8,225 bases of DNA from Candidatus Aminicenantota bacterium (GCA_024644125.1 JAHELQ010000219.1:1-8225); one strand, 5' to 3'; counted from the stretch's first letter, positions 1 to 7,241 are shown. Translations and numbers: made by a program. Notes: a model not told the origin generated them from the letters alone.

Positions 1-1
1 T

Positions 2-289
2 CCGCCCCCCCCCCCTCCACCAAAAGTGGAAGAAGTAAAGAAAGAGGAACAAGAGGCTATGGAGGACCAACTTCGTCGCAGCGTTCAATTTGAAGGGTAT
101 ATAATCAAAGAAACCCGGAGTCACGCGCTGTTGAATATCAATGGCGAATATTTTGTGGCGGCCGCTGGTGACTTTGTAATGAATAACAGGATTAAGGTTT
201 TGAAAGTTGATAAAAAGCTTTTAGTTATAGAAGCGGAAGCCAAAGAATTTGAAATTAGATTGAAGGGAGATGAGGACGATGAAGAATAA
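2..289 (+). CDS. PilP/GspC-like pilus or secretion protein, C-terminal part (5' end outside window)
   Basis: The frame is open from the window edge and ends with TAA at 287-289, so only the C-terminal 95 residues are seen. They start with seven prolines (2-22), then an acidic/basic stretch (VEEVKKEEQEAMEDQL). A compact beta-rich domain of about 60 residues follows: GYIIKETRSHALLNINGEYF, then an AGD turn, KVLKVD, and finally EFEIRL. A proline-rich linker before a small 'HR'-type beta domain is the known plan of PilP (type IV pili) and GspC (type II secretion), inner-membrane proteins whose periplasmic HR domain contacts the secretin. The secretin gene follows directly and overlaps, as in pilP-pilQ and gspC-gspD pairs, which supports the call. 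A GTG at 26 could open a shorter frame, but the proline codons before it are in frame and fit the family, so I treat the gene as partial. PilP and GspC cannot be told apart from this fragment. Confidence 0.72.
   Translation, partial: PPPPPPPKVEEVKKEEQEAMEDQLRRSVQFEGYIIKETRSHALLNINGEYFVAAAGDFVMNNRIKVLKVDKKLLVIEAEAKEFEIRLKGDEDDEE
5..15 (+). repeat. C11 homopolymer inside a polyproline-coding stretch
   Basis: Eleven consecutive C residues lie in the proline codons of the PilP/GspC-like gene. The frame downstream of the run is intact and encodes the recognisable HR-type domain. Long C tracts in coding DNA can slip during replication, so a one-base change here would remove the whole C-terminal domain. 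The tract could also be a sequencing or assembly length error. Confidence 0.85.
263..269 (+). promoter_or_regulatory. Ribosome binding site that decides the secretin start
   Basis: AAGGGAG lies directly against the first possible ATG (270), with no spacer, and 9 bases before the ATG at 279. A third ATG at 291 is 21 bases away. The spacing favours 279. The site is inside the 3' end of the upstream gene, so translation of the two genes is probably coupled. Confidence 0.65.
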
Positions 290-2396
290 GATGAACAGAA
301 TTGCCGCAGTGTTTTTGTTAATTGTTCCTCTATTAATGATTTTAAACAGTTGTTCTGCAAATGCACACCGGGTGAAACCCGGAATGGATTTATACAAAGC
401 CGGAGAATATGACAAATCGGTGGAATATTTCGAGAAACTGCTGAAGAAATTCCCGGCGGATCGTGATATCAGGGCCCTACTTTTCCGGGCTAAATTGAAT
501 AGTTACTATCATCATTTGGGGATTGCCAGGAAATACGGATCCATTCCAGAGAAAAAAGAGGAAGCGATCGCTGAATATAAAATTTCGCTGGCAGTTTTCC
601 CGGATAACAAACGAATTCAGCAAGAGTTCGATGAATTTGTGGGTGTCACGCCAAAGGCGAGCGAAAACGATTTCCGATCCGCAATTGTACCTCCAGTTAC
701 CTTGAATGTAGACAGTCGCGAACAGATCTCCTTAAAATTGCGCAGTGTTCCCATTACCAATATTTTCAAAATGTTGGGGAAATCGTATAATGTCAATTTC
801 ATTTTTGATAAAGATTTTCGGGATTTTGTCTACACTATGGAAATTGAGAATATCGGGTTTTACGAAATTTTGAACCAGCTCTGCATGGTTTCCAACACCA
901 AATACAGAGTTATTGACACCGCGTCGATCTTGATATATCCCAATACAACCTTCAAGAACAGGACATTCGCTCTGCGCGGTATCAAGGTGTTCTACCTGTC
1001 GAATATCAAGGCCGAAGACGCCAAAAAACTGATTATGGCGGTTTTCAGGGAAGAACAAATCATGGTGCAAGACGATACCACCCTCAATACGCTGATTGTC
1101 AAGGCGGACAACCAGACCCTTTATAGCATAGAAAAATTCCTTGCCAAGATTGATAAGGAAAAGAGTGAAATTGAGGTGGATATTGAGATTATTGAAGTGA
1201 ACCGCAATCTCTTGAACCGTATCGGCATGACATTCGGAAGCACGTTATTGAGTTTCGCCGCCGGTTCAGGTAACGGTGGCTCAGACGGACAGGTGAACCC
1301 CACCATCGAGACCGGAGATTTGAAGAACACAAATTTTTATGTGACTCTGCCGACCGCCGCTCTCAATTTGCTGGCCTCGGACGATAACAGTAAGATTATC
1401 GCAAAACCAAATCTTAGAGGGGTAAATAACGAAGATATCAAGTTTATGGTCGGCGACGAGGTCCCAATTCCGCAAACGCAATTCCAGCCTATCGCAGCCG
1501 GTGGTACCCCCACGCAGCCGATGACGACCTATCAATACAAAAATGTCGGTGTTGAGATCAAACTCACGCCGTTTATTCATGATAATGATGAAGTGACTCT
1601 GAAAATGAAGCTGACGATGAACTTTCTCTCAGGCTACATCGATAATTTTCCTACTTTTGGAAAACGTGAATTGGAAAACGTTATTCGTTTAAAAGGCGGA
1701 GAAACAAATATTATCGGAGGTTTCATCAAGGATGAGCAGCGGGGAACTCTTGGCGGTATACCGGCTTTATCGCAAATTCCAGTGTTGGGACGTTTATTTG
1801 GAAGTTCAGAAAAAACCATCAAGCAGACCGATTTGATCTTCTCAATCACACCTCGCGTCATTCGCAAAATGGAACCCACAGATTTCGATATCTCTACCAT
1901 CTGGGGTAGTTCCGATGATCCGCCGGGCGGAGGGGACGCTCCCAGCGGCCGGATCGTAGAACCTACCCGCGAATTGCAGGATGAAGAGGAACCGGATGAA
2001 AAACGACCGGCTACCATGGTCACCATCTCTCCTTCCCGCCGGAAAGTACCTGTCAACCAGAGTACTATATTTTCCATCCGGTTGAGCGCCCGGGAATCAC
2101 TCTCGAGCCTATCGGTAGGCGGTACAGTGAGCGGCGGAGCTGTCGAAATCGAAGAATTGAAAACCGATTTTATAAAAGACGACCAGGCCAAGGTTCTTAA
2201 AAATTTTTCGGGAAGTTCATTTGATTTGGGCTATTCATTCACCGCCAAGTCTCCAAATAATATTCTGGGGCAATTGAAAATCAAATTTACCGAAAAAGGG
2301 AATTATACAATTGATTTCGGTAGCGTAACCGCTTATGCAAAAGATCGTCAACAGCTTGAAGTACAGACAAACAAGGCGGAAATAGAGGTTTTTTAA
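279..2396 (+). CDS. Lipoprotein secretin (PilQ/GspD family) with TPR-like N-terminus and cohesin-like C-terminus
   Basis: Outer-membrane secretin forming the gated pore for a type IV pilus or type II secretion machine. Positions are for the 705-residue product from 279; an ATG at 270 would add three residues. Residues 5-24 are a hydrophobic signal ending in a lipobox-like LNS before Cys25, so lipidation is likely. Residues about 33-122 are TPR-like helices (LYKAGEYDKSVEYFEKLL). About 147-225 is an N0/STN-type domain and 228-293 a single N1 (secretin_N) domain. About 297-530 is the secretin core, with VGDEVPIP (391-398), GGFIKDEQRGTLGGIPALSQ (480-499), IPVLGRLF (500-507) and a closing TPRVIRK. 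A Pro/Gly/acidic linker (531-578) leads to a beta-rich domain (579-705) resembling a cohesin fold. Having only N0 and N1 is closer to PilQ than to classical GspD, which has N0-N3. The gene overlaps its PilP/GspC-like neighbour by 11 bp and is followed by a hairpin, so it probably ends the operon. The family is sure; pilus versus secretion role is not. Confidence 0.93.
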   Translation: MKNKMNRIAAVFLLIVPLLMILNSCSANAHRVKPGMDLYKAGEYDKSVEYFEKLLKKFPADRDIRALLFRAKLNSYYHHLGIARKYGSIPEKKEEAIAEYKISLAVFPDNKRIQQEFDEFVGVTPKASENDFRSAIVPPVTLNVDSREQISLKLRSVPITNIFKMLGKSYNVNFIFDKDFRDFVYTMEIENIGFYEILNQLCMVSNTKYRVIDTASILIYPNTTFKNRTFALRGIKVFYLSNIKAEDAKKLIMAVFREEQIMVQDDTTLNTLIVKADNQTLYSIEKFLAKIDKEKSEIEVDIEIIEVNRNLLNRIGMTFGSTLLSFAAGSGNGGSDGQVNPTIETGDLKNTNFYVTLPTAALNLLASDDNSKIIAKPNLRGVNNEDIKFMVGDEVPIPQTQFQPIAAGGTPTQPMTTYQYKNVGVEIKLTPFIHDNDEVTLKMKLTMNFLSGYIDNFPTFGKRELENVIRLKGGETNIIGGFIKDEQRGTLGGIPALSQIPVLGRLFGSSEKTIKQTDLIFSITPRVIRKMEPTDFDISTIWGSSDDPPGGGDAPSGRIVEPTRELQDEEEPDEKRPATMVTISPSRRKVPVNQSTIFSIRLSARESLSSLSVGGTVSGGAVEIEELKTDFIKDDQAKVLKNFSGSSFDLGYSFTAKSPNNILGQLKIKFTEKGNYTIDFGSVTAYAKDRQQLEVQTNKAEIEVF

Positions 2397-2404
2397 TGCA
2401 ACCT

Positions 2405-2426
2405 GGGCCGCCGGTTACGGCGGCCC
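2405..2426. terminator. GC-rich hairpin between convergent genes, probable two-way terminator
   Basis: A perfect 9-bp stem, GGGCCGCCG (2405-2413) with CGGCGGCCC (2418-2426), closes a four-base GTTA loop. It sits just after the secretin stop (2396) and just after the end of the - strand PLP-enzyme gene (2437). The flanks are unusual: T-rich before the stem and A-rich after it on either strand, so no U-tract follows immediately. On the + strand, eight T (2446-2453) come 20 bases later. Transcription end or RNA 3'-end protection is the likely role. Confidence 0.55.
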
Positions 2427-2436
2427 GCTAAAAAAG

Positions 2437-3417
2437 CTAGAGCAGTTTTTTTTCCTTCATCCATACATCATTAAAAATCGTACTCAGGTACCTGGACGCG
2501 CTATCCGGGAAAATGGTGACGATCCTCGCTGGCGCTGAGAGTCCCTTTACCAAATTGAGGGCTGCGTAAAGCACGGCTCCGCTGGACCCCCCCGCCAATA
2601 TCCCCTCTTCCCGTACCAGTCGTCGTGTGCTGTGGAATGCGTCTCGGTCGGAAACACGAATCATTTCGTCGATATTTGAGAAGTCCGCTGTTTTTATTAG
2701 AAATTCATCTCCAAGTCCTTCGATTAAATAGGGGCGCGGTTTGGTAATTTTTTTCGTATAAAAATAGTCATAAAATATCGAACCCTCAGAGTCTACGGCG
2801 ATGACTTTGATATTTGGGTCTTGTTCTTTCAAATACCGGGCTGTACCGCTAATTGTGCCGCCTGTCCCCATTCCGGCAATAAAATAATCGATCTTCCCTG
2901 CCATTTGATTCCAGATTTCAGGGCCGGTTGAATGATAATGGGCTTCGTTGTTTGCCCGGTTGTTGTGTTGATCCGGAAAATAACAATCTGGGTTTTCGGC
3001 AACCAACCTGGGTGTTATATTGTTGTAGCTATCCGGCATTTCTGGAGGTAGCCTATGATCGACAGTGTGTACGTCTACTCCAAGCGAACGTAGTTGATTA
3101 ATTTTTTCTTTGCTGATACTGTCCCGCACAACGACTTTCAGTTTATATCCTTTCTGAATGGCTATCAATGCGAGCCCAAGCGCAGTGTTTCCAGAGGAGT
3201 TTTCGATAATCAATTGGCCTTTTTTGATTTTTCCCTCTTGCTCGGCTTTTTCTATCATGTAGCGGGCAATGCGGTCTTTGATGCTGCCCATCGGATTCAT
3301 AAATTCCAGTTTCGCGAATATGTGACTCCCGCAATCTCCGGTGATCTTGTTTAGACGCACTAATGGAGTGTTGCCGATGACATCCAGTATAGAATCGTAT
3401 GTATTACAACTCGTCAT
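2437..3417 (-). CDS. PLP-dependent cystathionine beta-synthase/cysteine synthase family enzyme
   Basis: Fold-type II PLP enzyme of 326 residues, cytosolic, expected to do a beta-replacement on serine or an activated serine (cystathionine or cysteine formation). Visible motifs: VIGNTPLVRL (13-22); NPMGSIKDR (41-49) with Lys47 as the PLP lysine; substrate loop SSGNT (74-78); phosphate-binding GTGGT (184-188); DSEGSI (209-214) and EGLGDEF (233-239); GGSSG (276-280) with Ser278 expected at the pyridine nitrogen; and FPDSASRYLSTIFNDVWM (303-320). The EGSI, EG-G-F, GGS and C-terminal PDS-RYLS motifs are closer to the cystathionine beta-synthase core than to CysK. There is no haem region and no C-terminal CBS-domain pair. 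The loop reads ENSSGNTA where family members usually have EPTSGNTG, so the exact substrate is open. The frame stays open upstream to an ATG at 3552, but those 45 residues look unlike the family, and AAGGA 8 bases before 3417 supports this start. Confidence 0.9.
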   Translation of the reverse strand: MTSCNTYDSILDVIGNTPLVRLNKITGDCGSHIFAKLEFMNPMGSIKDRIARYMIEKAEQEGKIKKGQLIIENSSGNTALGLALIAIQKGYKLKVVVRDSISKEKINQLRSLGVDVHTVDHRLPPEMPDSYNNITPRLVAENPDCYFPDQHNNRANNEAHYHSTGPEIWNQMAGKIDYFIAGMGTGGTISGTARYLKEQDPNIKVIAVDSEGSIFYDYFYTKKITKPRPYLIEGLGDEFLIKTADFSNIDEMIRVSDRDAFHSTRRLVREEGILAGGSSGAVLYAALNLVKGLSAPARIVTIFPDSASRYLSTIFNDVWMKEKKLL

Positions 3418-3425
3418 ATAATTTT

Positions 3426-3430
3426 TCCTT
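3426..3430 (-). promoter_or_regulatory. Ribosome binding site supporting the PLP-enzyme start
   Basis: Read on the - strand this is AAGGA, 8 bases before the ATG at 3417-3415. The next residues (MTSCNTYDSILDVIGNTPLV) begin where this family normally begins, so 3417 is preferred over the in-frame ATG at 3552. Confidence 0.65.
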
Positions 3431-3461
3431 ATTGGTCCATAGCTTGTATTGGATCTAAAAG

Positions 3462-3496
3462 AGTATAATTGTATATTAATTTGATAGCCCTGTAAA
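3462..3496 (-). promoter_or_regulatory. Tentative promoter of the PLP-enzyme gene
   Basis: On the - strand, TTTACA (3496-3491) is followed after 15 bases by TATACA (3475-3470). A second -10-like TATACT lies at 3467-3462 in the same AT-rich stretch but has no matching -35 box at 16-18 bases. A start near 3455-3465 would give a leader of roughly 40-50 bases. The 15-base spacing is short for a sigma70 promoter, so this is a candidate only. Confidence 0.3.
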
Positions 3497-3524
3497 GCGT
3501 CGGCATGCGCGAAGGATTCAGAGG

Positions 3525-3553
3525 ATGACAGGGAACTCTTTTTTTGATACAAT
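3525..3553 (+). promoter_or_regulatory. Sigma70-like promoter of the M48 protease gene
   Basis: ATGACA (3525-3530), a 17-base spacer, then TACAAT (3548-3553): five of six matches to each consensus box at optimal spacing. Transcription would begin near 3560, about 20 bases before the ATG at 3581, leaving room for the AAGGG ribosome site at 3570-3574. It lies in the 163-bp region between divergent genes. Confidence 0.62.
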
Positions 3554-3580
3554 GGAACTAGATGAAAAAAAGGGAAAAGG

Positions 3581-5440
3581 ATGATATATCAAAATTTTTT
3601 GTACTTTATCGTGGCAATTATGATGTTTTCTATGGCGCCGGACGGCCCCAACCAGTTTTTTTCGTTGACGCAAGATGTTGTTTTTATCGCAATAATATAT
3701 CTATTATTCTATCAATACAACAAACAACGTTTTTTACGGCTGCGAACCCAATTTGCTGCTGAAAGAATCAGCATTGGGCAAGCCAAACAACTTTTTTCCA
3801 GCTATATAAATTTCAATCTGTTTGTGGCCATATTTCTATTTGCCATACAAGTTTTCCTCTTTGATCTGCGCACGCTAATCCTGCAAATCCCCATCGCCGG
3901 AAAATTCGAGACCTCTATCAATGGACTGGGGCTTTCTTTTTTCCTATTGCATTTGATTGTCGTTTGGTATTGGGCTTATCGTGGCATGGGTGATGTCTTC
4001 CAACCCGGGAGCGATGCCTGGAGTTACGCCTGGAGTCAGGTGAAATTCAATCTGGTGATCGTGTTGCCATGGATACTTTTGTCACTGGTGATCGACGCGC
4101 TCGATTATTTTCCCATTCCGGTTTCCGAGCAGTTTCTTCATTCCGGGCTTTCACATCTATTGCTTTTTGTCCTTTTTTTGTTGGTGCTCGCTGTTTTTGC
4201 CCCGGTTTTGATGGTGCGTCTCTGGGATTGTGAACCTTTCCCCCAAACTGAATTGAGAGATAAAATTGTTGGATTTTGCCGCGCGCAAGGGGTGAAGTTC
4301 CGCGGAGTGTATTCCTGGAATGCGATGAATAAAGGCCTGGTCACCGCCGGCGTGGTAGGATTGATTGCTCCGTTTCGCTACCTTCTCATCACCCCTGGGC
4401 TCCTCAACATCCTGGACGACGATGAAGTATTGGCTGTCGTGAGCCATGAAGTCGGGCATGTGAAAAAAAAGCATATGTTTTTTTACATATTGTTTTTTCT
4501 CAGTTTTGTAGTCCTGGTATACAGCGCACTGTATCATCTGCTGAAGTTGGTTTTGAATTCCAATTTTGGGTTGGAATTGTTGCTTGAAAGCGGGTCCGGG
4601 TTTTTGAATACGTTTGTAAGCCTATTCAGCCTTCTGGTATTCATCCTGTCTTTTGTACTGTATGTCCGGTTTGTGTTCGGCTTTTTTATGCGCAATTTCG
4701 AACGGCAGGCCGATCTTTATTGTTTCGAATCGGGTATCGATCCCCATCACATGATCTCTTCATTCAATAAGTTGGGACGCATTGTCGGTGATGACGGCAG
4801 TCGTACCAATTGGCATCATTTCAATATTCCCCAACGGATCGAATTCCTCAGGGATGCAATGGCGCGACCTGAAAAAATTGCCGAACACCGGCAAACACTT
4901 CAAAGGGGATTGGTGGTTTTCCTGGTTGTTATGGTCGTATTTTCAGTAATTGCCTTCCGACCCCAGTATGCCAGCCTGGAGAATGCAATGGATTTAAGTC
5001 GAATGGCTGAAGTATTGGAGACAAAAGTAACCAAAAACCCCAATAATTCTGATTTGTTTCGGATGTTGGGGGAATTGTACTATCAAACGGAGAAATGGTT
5101 GCAGGCGAAATTAGCCTATGAGCGTTCGCTGGAAATTGATCATCGCCAGCCGGAGGTTTTAAATAATCTAGCATGGCTGTTGATTAAATGTCCGGAAAAT
5201 TCGATTAGAGATTACGATATGGCTTTGAAATTGGCTAGCCGGGCCATTGTATTGAAACCCGAAGCCCACATATTTGATACCCTTGGAGAAGCTTTTTTTG
5301 AAAACGGCAAATATAAAGAAGCTTACCTCTCTGCCGCCAAAGCGCTTGCGTTGGCTCGCGAAAACCGCCAATATTACCGTGATCAGCTCAAAAAAATGAA
5401 GAAAGCATATCTGAGTTTTCGCGATACAATTAAAATTTGA
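3581..5440 (+). CDS. Polytopic M48 family zinc metalloprotease with C-terminal TPR repeats
   Basis: Membrane-embedded peptidase of 619 residues. The zinc motif is HEVGH (289-293; Glu290 catalytic), and the third ligand is Glu374 in ERQAD (374-378), the ExxxD motif of M48 (HtpX/Ste24-type) proteases. About six hydrophobic segments precede the active site (roughly 6-20, 32-46, 77-95, 115-133, 156-174, 192-213). Two lie between the zinc motifs (299-320, 344-369) and one follows (444-459). Residues about 488-600 form roughly three TPRs (for example LGELYYQTEKWLQAKLAYER), suggesting protein binding. Known relatives degrade misfolded membrane proteins (HtpX), and the soluble periplasmic M48-TPR protein BepA handles outer-membrane proteins; here a membrane peptidase and TPRs sit in one chain. 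AAGGG 6 bases upstream and a promoter at 3525-3553 support the start. It is transcribed alone and ends 7 bp from the convergent lepA stop. The protease call is firm; the substrate is unknown. Confidence 0.92.
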   Translation: MIYQNFLYFIVAIMMFSMAPDGPNQFFSLTQDVVFIAIIYLLFYQYNKQRFLRLRTQFAAERISIGQAKQLFSSYINFNLFVAIFLFAIQVFLFDLRTLILQIPIAGKFETSINGLGLSFFLLHLIVVWYWAYRGMGDVFQPGSDAWSYAWSQVKFNLVIVLPWILLSLVIDALDYFPIPVSEQFLHSGLSHLLLFVLFLLVLAVFAPVLMVRLWDCEPFPQTELRDKIVGFCRAQGVKFRGVYSWNAMNKGLVTAGVVGLIAPFRYLLITPGLLNILDDDEVLAVVSHEVGHVKKKHMFFYILFFLSFVVLVYSALYHLLKLVLNSNFGLELLLESGSGFLNTFVSLFSLLVFILSFVLYVRFVFGFFMRNFERQADLYCFESGIDPHHMISSFNKLGRIVGDDGSRTNWHHFNIPQRIEFLRDAMARPEKIAEHRQTLQRGLVVFLVVMVVFSVIAFRPQYASLENAMDLSRMAEVLETKVTKNPNNSDLFRMLGELYYQTEKWLQAKLAYERSLEIDHRQPEVLNNLAWLLIKCPENSIRDYDMALKLASRAIVLKPEAHIFDTLGEAFFENGKYKEAYLSAAKALALARENRQYYRDQLKKMKKAYLSFRDTIKI

Positions 5441-5447
5441 ATTCCTT

Positions 5448-7241
5448 TTAACCGTCTAATTCAAGGGCTGCAAGAAATGCTTCCTGTGGTATATCTACTT
5501 TTCCGACTCTCTTCATCCGCTTCTTTCCCTTTTTCTGCTTTTCAAGGAGTTTCATTTTCCGTGTTATATCGCCGCCGTAACACTTAGCAAGAACATTTTT
5601 TCGCAATGCCTTGACCACAGTTTTAGCGATGACTCTTTTGCTGATCGCCGCCTGGATAACAACTTCAAATAACTGACGGGGAATGAGGGCTTTCATTTTT
5701 GAGGTCAATTGGCTGCCGATGGTGTATGCTTTGTCTTTATGTACAATCAAAGCGAGCGCGTCCACAGGCTGTTGGTTGATGAGGATGTCCATCTTGATGA
5801 GCGGAGACTCCCGGAAATCCTTGAATTCATAATCGAATGAGGCGTATCCTTGAGAGAGGGATTTCAGTTTGTTAAAAAAATCGTAGAGGACTTCAGCCAG
5901 AGGTAGATCGTAGGTAAGGTAAATCATCTGTGCGCTGATATAATCCATTTTCTTGTGAATACCCCTGCGGTTTTGCAATAATTTCAGGATATTGCCGAGA
6001 AATGCCTCGGGTGTCAGGATGATGGCCTCGATAAATGGTTCCTCGATCATTTTAATGTATTGCGGAGAAGGCAATTGCGCAGGCGATTCAATTTCAAAGG
6101 TTTCACCGGTGGTATTGGTGATGCGGTAGCGGACCGATGGCGCTGTCGTGACAATGGCGAGATTGTATTCACGTTCCAATCGTTCCTGAATGATCTCTTT
6201 GTGGAGCAAACCTAAAAAACCGCATCTAAAACCAATCCCAAGGGCGGGGGAGGTTTCTGGCTCGAATGTCAGGGATGAATCGTTGAGGGTCAATTTTTCG
6301 ATTGCCTCACGTAATTCTTCGTGACTGGTTCCTTCACCGGGATAGAAACCGGAAAACACCATTGGCGGGGGTTCCTTGAATCCTGGAAGTGGGGTTACTC
6401 TGGTTTCTTTGTTATGGGTAATTGTATCGCCGATTTTGACTTCGGAAATATTTTTGATGCTGCCGATGATGTATCCCACCTCGCCCGCGGATAATTGCTG
6501 AAGAGGGAGCGGTTTTGGTGTATGCACGCCCAATTCAATGACTTCGTGTTCGGCGGAGTTGCTGAGAAATTTGATTTTATCGCCTTTTTTGAGTTTACCG
6601 TCGATAATTCTGACGAGAATGATAACACCTCTATATGAATCGAACCACGAATCGAACACCAACGCTTTTAATGGTTTGTTTGGGTCGCCTACCGGCGGGG
6701 GGATCCGCTCGATAATCGCAGGAATAATTTTGTCAACACCCAGGCCTGTTTTTGCACTGACGGGCAAAGCCTCATCTCTACTGATTCCGATAACAGTTTC
6801 CATCTCCTGAAGGCTCTTTTCCAATTCGTGGTTAGGGAGGTCGATTTTATTCAGGATTGGAATTAATACCAGATCGTTTTCAAGTGCTAGATAGGTGTTG
6901 GCAACGGTTTGGGCTTCGACTCCCTGAGTGGAATCAATGACCAATAGCGATCCTTCGCAGGCAGCCAGAGATCTGGAAACTTCATAATTAAAATCGATAT
7001 GGCCTGGAGTGTCGATTAAGTTGAGGATATACTCGTCACCCTGGGGCGTTGTATGCTTCAAGCGGACAAAGTGGGATTTTATAGTTATGCCCCGTTCACG
7101 TTCAAGATCCATCGAATCGAGAACTTGTTCTTGCATATCTCGCTTGGAAATGGCATTGGTTATTTCCAACAAACGATCTGATAATGTGGTTTTCCCGTGA
7201 TCGATATGGGCAATGATTGAAAAATTCCTAATATGTTTCAT
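5448..7241 (-). CDS. lepA: Elongation factor 4 (LepA), ribosome-associated translational GTPase
   Basis: Full-length LepA/EF4, 597 residues (E. coli LepA is 599). LepA binds ribosomes, and roles in back-translocation and in initiation or ribosome assembly have been reported. The GTPase motifs are complete: G1 AHIDHGKT (11-18), G2 in RERGITI (Thr53), G3 DTPGH (77-81, catalytic His81), G4 NKID (131-134), G5 SAK (162-164). The EF-G-like domains follow (GFRCGFLGLLHKEIIQERLE in domain III). The LepA-specific C-terminal domain is intact: VLAKCYGGDITRKMKLLEKQ, then KKGKKRMKRVGKVDIPQEAF. The start is set by the family N-terminus (MKHIRNFSIIAHIDHGKTT) and an AGGTG about 10 bases upstream. It lies 41 bp after the methyltransferase gene and is probably cotranscribed with it. 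No signal peptidase gene (lepB) follows, unlike in E. coli; the next gene is convergent. Confidence 0.98.
   Translation of the reverse strand: MKHIRNFSIIAHIDHGKTTLSDRLLEITNAISKRDMQEQVLDSMDLERERGITIKSHFVRLKHTTPQGDEYILNLIDTPGHIDFNYEVSRSLAACEGSLLVIDSTQGVEAQTVANTYLALENDLVLIPILNKIDLPNHELEKSLQEMETVIGISRDEALPVSAKTGLGVDKIIPAIIERIPPPVGDPNKPLKALVFDSWFDSYRGVIILVRIIDGKLKKGDKIKFLSNSAEHEVIELGVHTPKPLPLQQLSAGEVGYIIGSIKNISEVKIGDTITHNKETRVTPLPGFKEPPPMVFSGFYPGEGTSHEELREAIEKLTLNDSSLTFEPETSPALGIGFRCGFLGLLHKEIIQERLEREYNLAIVTTAPSVRYRITNTTGETFEIESPAQLPSPQYIKMIEEPFIEAIILTPEAFLGNILKLLQNRRGIHKKMDYISAQMIYLTYDLPLAEVLYDFFNKLKSLSQGYASFDYEFKDFRESPLIKMDILINQQPVDALALIVHKDKAYTIGSQLTSKMKALIPRQLFEVVIQAAISKRVIAKTVVKALRKNVLAKCYGGDITRKMKLLEKQKKGKKRMKRVGKVDIPQEAFLAALELDG

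Noticed and set aside
1634..2191. 185-codon open frame on the - strand inside the secretin gene
   Set aside because: It lies wholly antisense to well-conserved secretin sequence, is rich in Ser/Pro with no domain pattern, and is best explained as a shadow of the coding frame.
3418..3552. 45-residue N-terminal extension of the PLP enzyme, from an ATG at 3552
   Set aside because: The added residues do not resemble the family, the stretch contains likely promoter elements for both neighbouring genes, and a well-placed ribosome site supports the start at 3417.
3532..3560. GGAACT repeated at 3532-3537 and 3555-3560, flanking the M48 promoter -10 box
   Set aside because: Six-base matches in a short AT-rich region are easily due to chance, and there is no inverted symmetry or further copy to suggest an operator.
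3562..3762. 66-codon frame starting with ATGAAAAAAAGG just before the M48 gene
   Set aside because: It overlaps the firmly identified M48 gene in another frame, and its product is not recognisable. The predicted transcription start falls only about two bases before its ATG, leaving no leader.
4157..4537. 126-codon - strand frame within the M48 gene
   Set aside because: It is antisense to the region holding the HEVGH zinc motif, has no recognisable domain and no supported start.
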